Shown here in pieces: positions 62,362 to 64,000 of a DNA stretch of 64,000 nt. The notes beneath the pieces were generated by a model that made no database searches, was not told the DNA's origin, and saw nothing but the letters and a program-made list of their open reading frames with translations. This DNA is from Prorocentrum cordatum. Lineage: Eukaryota > Sar > Dinophyceae > Prorocentrales > Prorocentraceae. The DNA lies in contig CAUYUJ010017837.1 of the NCBI GenBank assembly GCA_963575745.1, positions 90,001 through 154,000 on the forward strand, written 5' to 3'. How positions within the stretch are numbered: the stretch's first letter is position 1; each line of letters begins with the position of its first letter. The translations under genes were made by a program, and so were the position numbers.

Positions 62362-63493
62362 CTTTTTATTTCCGTGGTTTGTGGTTCGTCGTCGCCCCCC
62401 CTGGCCCTGGCCTGCTTCCCCTCGCCCCCTCGCCCCCGCCCCCCTGTCTGTGGCCCGCTTGCCCTCGCCCCCCCCCCCCCCCCCAGCCCAGACCTCTGGC
62501 CTCTGGTCCGAGCCCCGGCCCTCTGGCCCTGGCTGAACTCAGCTTGTCCCCTGGCCTTGGCCCCACTCGCCCCGACCCTGGCCTTGGCCCCAGCCTTCCT
62601 CGCCCCGGACCCTGTATTTTCGTGGTTCGAACCGGGACCTCTGGCCCCTGGTCCGAGCTTCAGTCCCTCTGCCCTGGCCCTGGACCCAGTCTCCCCCCTT
62701 GGCTCTGGCCCCCCCGGGCCCTGATCCCCGCCCCCCTCGCCCCGGACCCTTTATTTTCGTGGTTCGTGGTTCGTCATCGTCCCCCTGTCTCTCGCCCCCC
62801 ATCCCCTGGCCCCCTCGCCCCAACCCGGACTTCTGGCTCCTTGTGCGAGCCCCTGGCTCTGGCCCCCCGTCACCTGGCCCCGTCGCCCCCACCCGGACTT
62901 CTGGCCCCTGGTCCGAGCCCCAGCCCCACTCGCCCCGACCCTGGCCTTGGCCCCGGCCCTTCTCGCCCCAGACCCTTTATTTCCGTGGTTCGTGGTTCGT
63001 CGTCGCCCCCGTGGCTCTGGCCCCCCACCCCCTGGCCCTCTCACCCCAGCCGGACCGGGACCTCGGGCCCCGGTCCGAGCCCCAGTCCTCCTGTCCTGGC
63101 CCTGGACTCAGCCCTCCCCTTGGCTCTCGCCCCCCCTGGCCCTGGCCCCAGCCCCTCTCGCCCCGGACCCTTTCTTTTCGCAGTTCGTGGTTCGTCGTCG
63201 CCCCCCTGGCTCTGGCCCGCTTCCCCTCGCCCCCTCGCCCCAACCCAGACCTCTGGCCCTTGACCCGAGCCCCAGCCCCCTGGCCCTGGCTGAACTCCTC
63301 CTGTCCCCTGGTCTTGGCCCCACTCGCTCCAGCCCTGCCTTCTTGCCCCTGGCCCGAGGCTTCGCCCCTGGCCCTGGCCCTCGACCCAGCTCCCCCCGGC
63401 CCTGCCCCCTGCCCCCCGTCGCCCCAGCTCGTGCCCCAAACCCTCCACTGGCCCGTGGACCTGGATCCAGCTGCCTCCCCTGCCCCTGCCCCC
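62362..63493 (+). repeat. C-rich tandem array, period about 200-240 bp
   Basis: Units carry GACC(C)T(T)TATTT(T/C)CGTGGTT and CGTGGTTCGTCGTCGCCCCC at about 62362, 62746, 62970 and 63166 (partial at 62608), joined by CTGGCCCTGGCCCC phrases. The long Pro/Leu/Ser/Ala frames and their antisense Gly/Arg frames result from this composition. Confidence 0.85.
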
Positions 63494-63662
63494 TACACCT
63501 TAGGCGATGCTTAAGAAAACCAAAGTTTTCGGACAGAGTCTCGATTATTCTTAACGTTTCAATGTAAATCCTAAGATTTTAATAGAACTGTTGGGTTTTT
63601 ATTCAAGTTCTGAGACTATGAATTTCTTAACCCATGATTTCTTAAGCATTTCGCAGGGTGTA
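63494..63662. mobile_element. 169-bp TIR element (MITE-like)
   Basis: An AT-rich island in the C-rich array with 25-bp TIRs matching at 20 positions: TACACCTTAGGCGATGCTTA at the left, and the right end reversed TACACCCTGCGAAATGCTTA; both then read AGAAA. CCC flanks both ends, a possible 3-bp TSD of little weight in C-rich sequence. No coding capacity. Confidence 0.7.
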
Positions 63663-63950
63663 CCCTGTCCCAGCCCAGACCCAGCCTCCCTGGCCCACGG
63701 TCCAAGCCCAGACCCAGCCTCGCTGGCCCACGACCTCGGACCCGGCTCCCGCCTCTGGCACTGGCCTCGCTCCCCTCGCCCCAGCCCTTCTCTTTTCGTT
63801 CTTCCTCGTCCTTTCCTCTTCTGCTGGCCTCCTCGCCCCTTCTCGCACACCGGCCCCTTCGCTGCAGCTCGCAGACCCCTCCCTCCTGGCCCTGGCCCCC
63901 TCGCCGCCGCTTAAACCCAGCCTCCCCGGCCCATGGCCCTGGACCCAACC
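63663..63950 (+). repeat. C-rich tandem array, continuation
   Basis: Resumes the C-rich repeats after the small TIR element: CAGCCCAGACCCAGCCTCCC, GGCCCACG and CCCTCGCCCC words. Confidence 0.75.
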
Positions 63951-63983
63951 CCCCCTGGGTTTCGCTTGAGACATCCTCGACAC
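63951..63983 (-). repeat. Inverted copy of the GATGTCTCAAGCGAAAC motif
   Basis: GTTTCGCTTGAGACATCCTC is the exact reverse complement of GAGGATGTCTCAAGCGAAAC, the core of the 32-bp-spaced repeats at 50.7-50.8 kb. It lies at the window edge, so what follows is not visible. Confidence 0.8.
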
Positions 63984-64000
63984 TCTGGGTTCCGAGCTGC

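Larger units (their letters stand above)
60881..62370 (+). mobile_element. LINE relic 4 (RT, zinc region, RNase H)
   Basis: RT core (60881-61290), post-RT region (about 61300-61560), a Cys/His zinc motif (about 61893-61946) and an RNase H-like segment (about 62160-62335), spread over several frames. The arrangement resembles LINE relic 2, but with the zinc motif ahead of the RNase H. Sequence similarity to relics 1-3 is low, so it is a distinct lineage. No endonuclease or poly-A tail seen. Confidence 0.6.

Noticed and set aside
62196-63263. 355-codon Pro/Leu-rich frame
   Set aside because: Only the first 50 residues resemble RNase H; the rest is C-rich tandem repeat.

Overview
This 64 kb window looks like repeat-dominated nuclear DNA of a dinoflagellate alga. 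That is inference: no rRNA, spliced-leader gene or diagnostic host gene is present. The grounds are the very low gene density, the GC-rich background broken by long simple-sequence arrays, and the retroelement lineages (RNase H-bearing LINEs, DIRS-like elements with a tyrosine recombinase, a Penelope-like element, a Copia-like protease). I found no intact host gene, tRNA, rRNA or CRISPR array. Every coding segment I recognise is a decayed mobile element. Nearly all long open frames elsewhere are readings of microsatellites or minisatellites.

Layout. 1-4 kb: simple repeats and LINE relic 1 (endonuclease end, RT, RNase H). 4-11 kb: poly-T, a perfect hairpin, the dispersed CTCTTGGG repeat family, and two tandem composite modules, each holding a CAGCCT hexamer array and 73-bp repeats and each bracketed by 12-bp inverted repeats. 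11-12 kb: a foldback repeat and a long GTC array. 12.9-15.6 kb: LINE relic 2, the best preserved, with RT, RNase H and a terminal Cys region. 16-20 kb: two near-identical direct repeats of about 0.9 kb enclosing a palindromic 32-bp satellite. 20-22 kb: an 88-bp tandem family and a TAC/GAC microsatellite. 22-31 kb: a gene-like tract of unknown function, then two DIRS-like relics. 35-38 kb: a near-perfect 157-bp foldback, then 2.3 kb of small hairpin repeats. 39.6-40.6 kb: LINE relic 3. 43-45 kb: two more clusters of the 88-bp family and a long GT array. 46.3-46.8 kb: a Copia-like protease on the minus strand. 48.6-60 kb: a satellite of about 330 bp split by nested transposons. 60.9-62.4 kb: LINE relic 4. 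62.4-64 kb: a C-rich tandem array carrying a small TIR element.

The clearest structural result is at 48.6-60.0 kb. A satellite array is interrupted by a 797-bp TIR element flanked by TTTTTCT and by a 7.77-kb TIR element flanked by AAAGAAAT. The larger element contains a long minisatellite, which is itself split by a Penelope-like retroelement with 245-bp terminal direct repeats. The order of insertion can be read from the sequence. The larger element carries no recognisable transposase, so it looks non-autonomous. Coordinates of degenerate repeats are accurate to roughly 10-20 bp; TSDs, short inverted repeats and hairpins were placed base by base.
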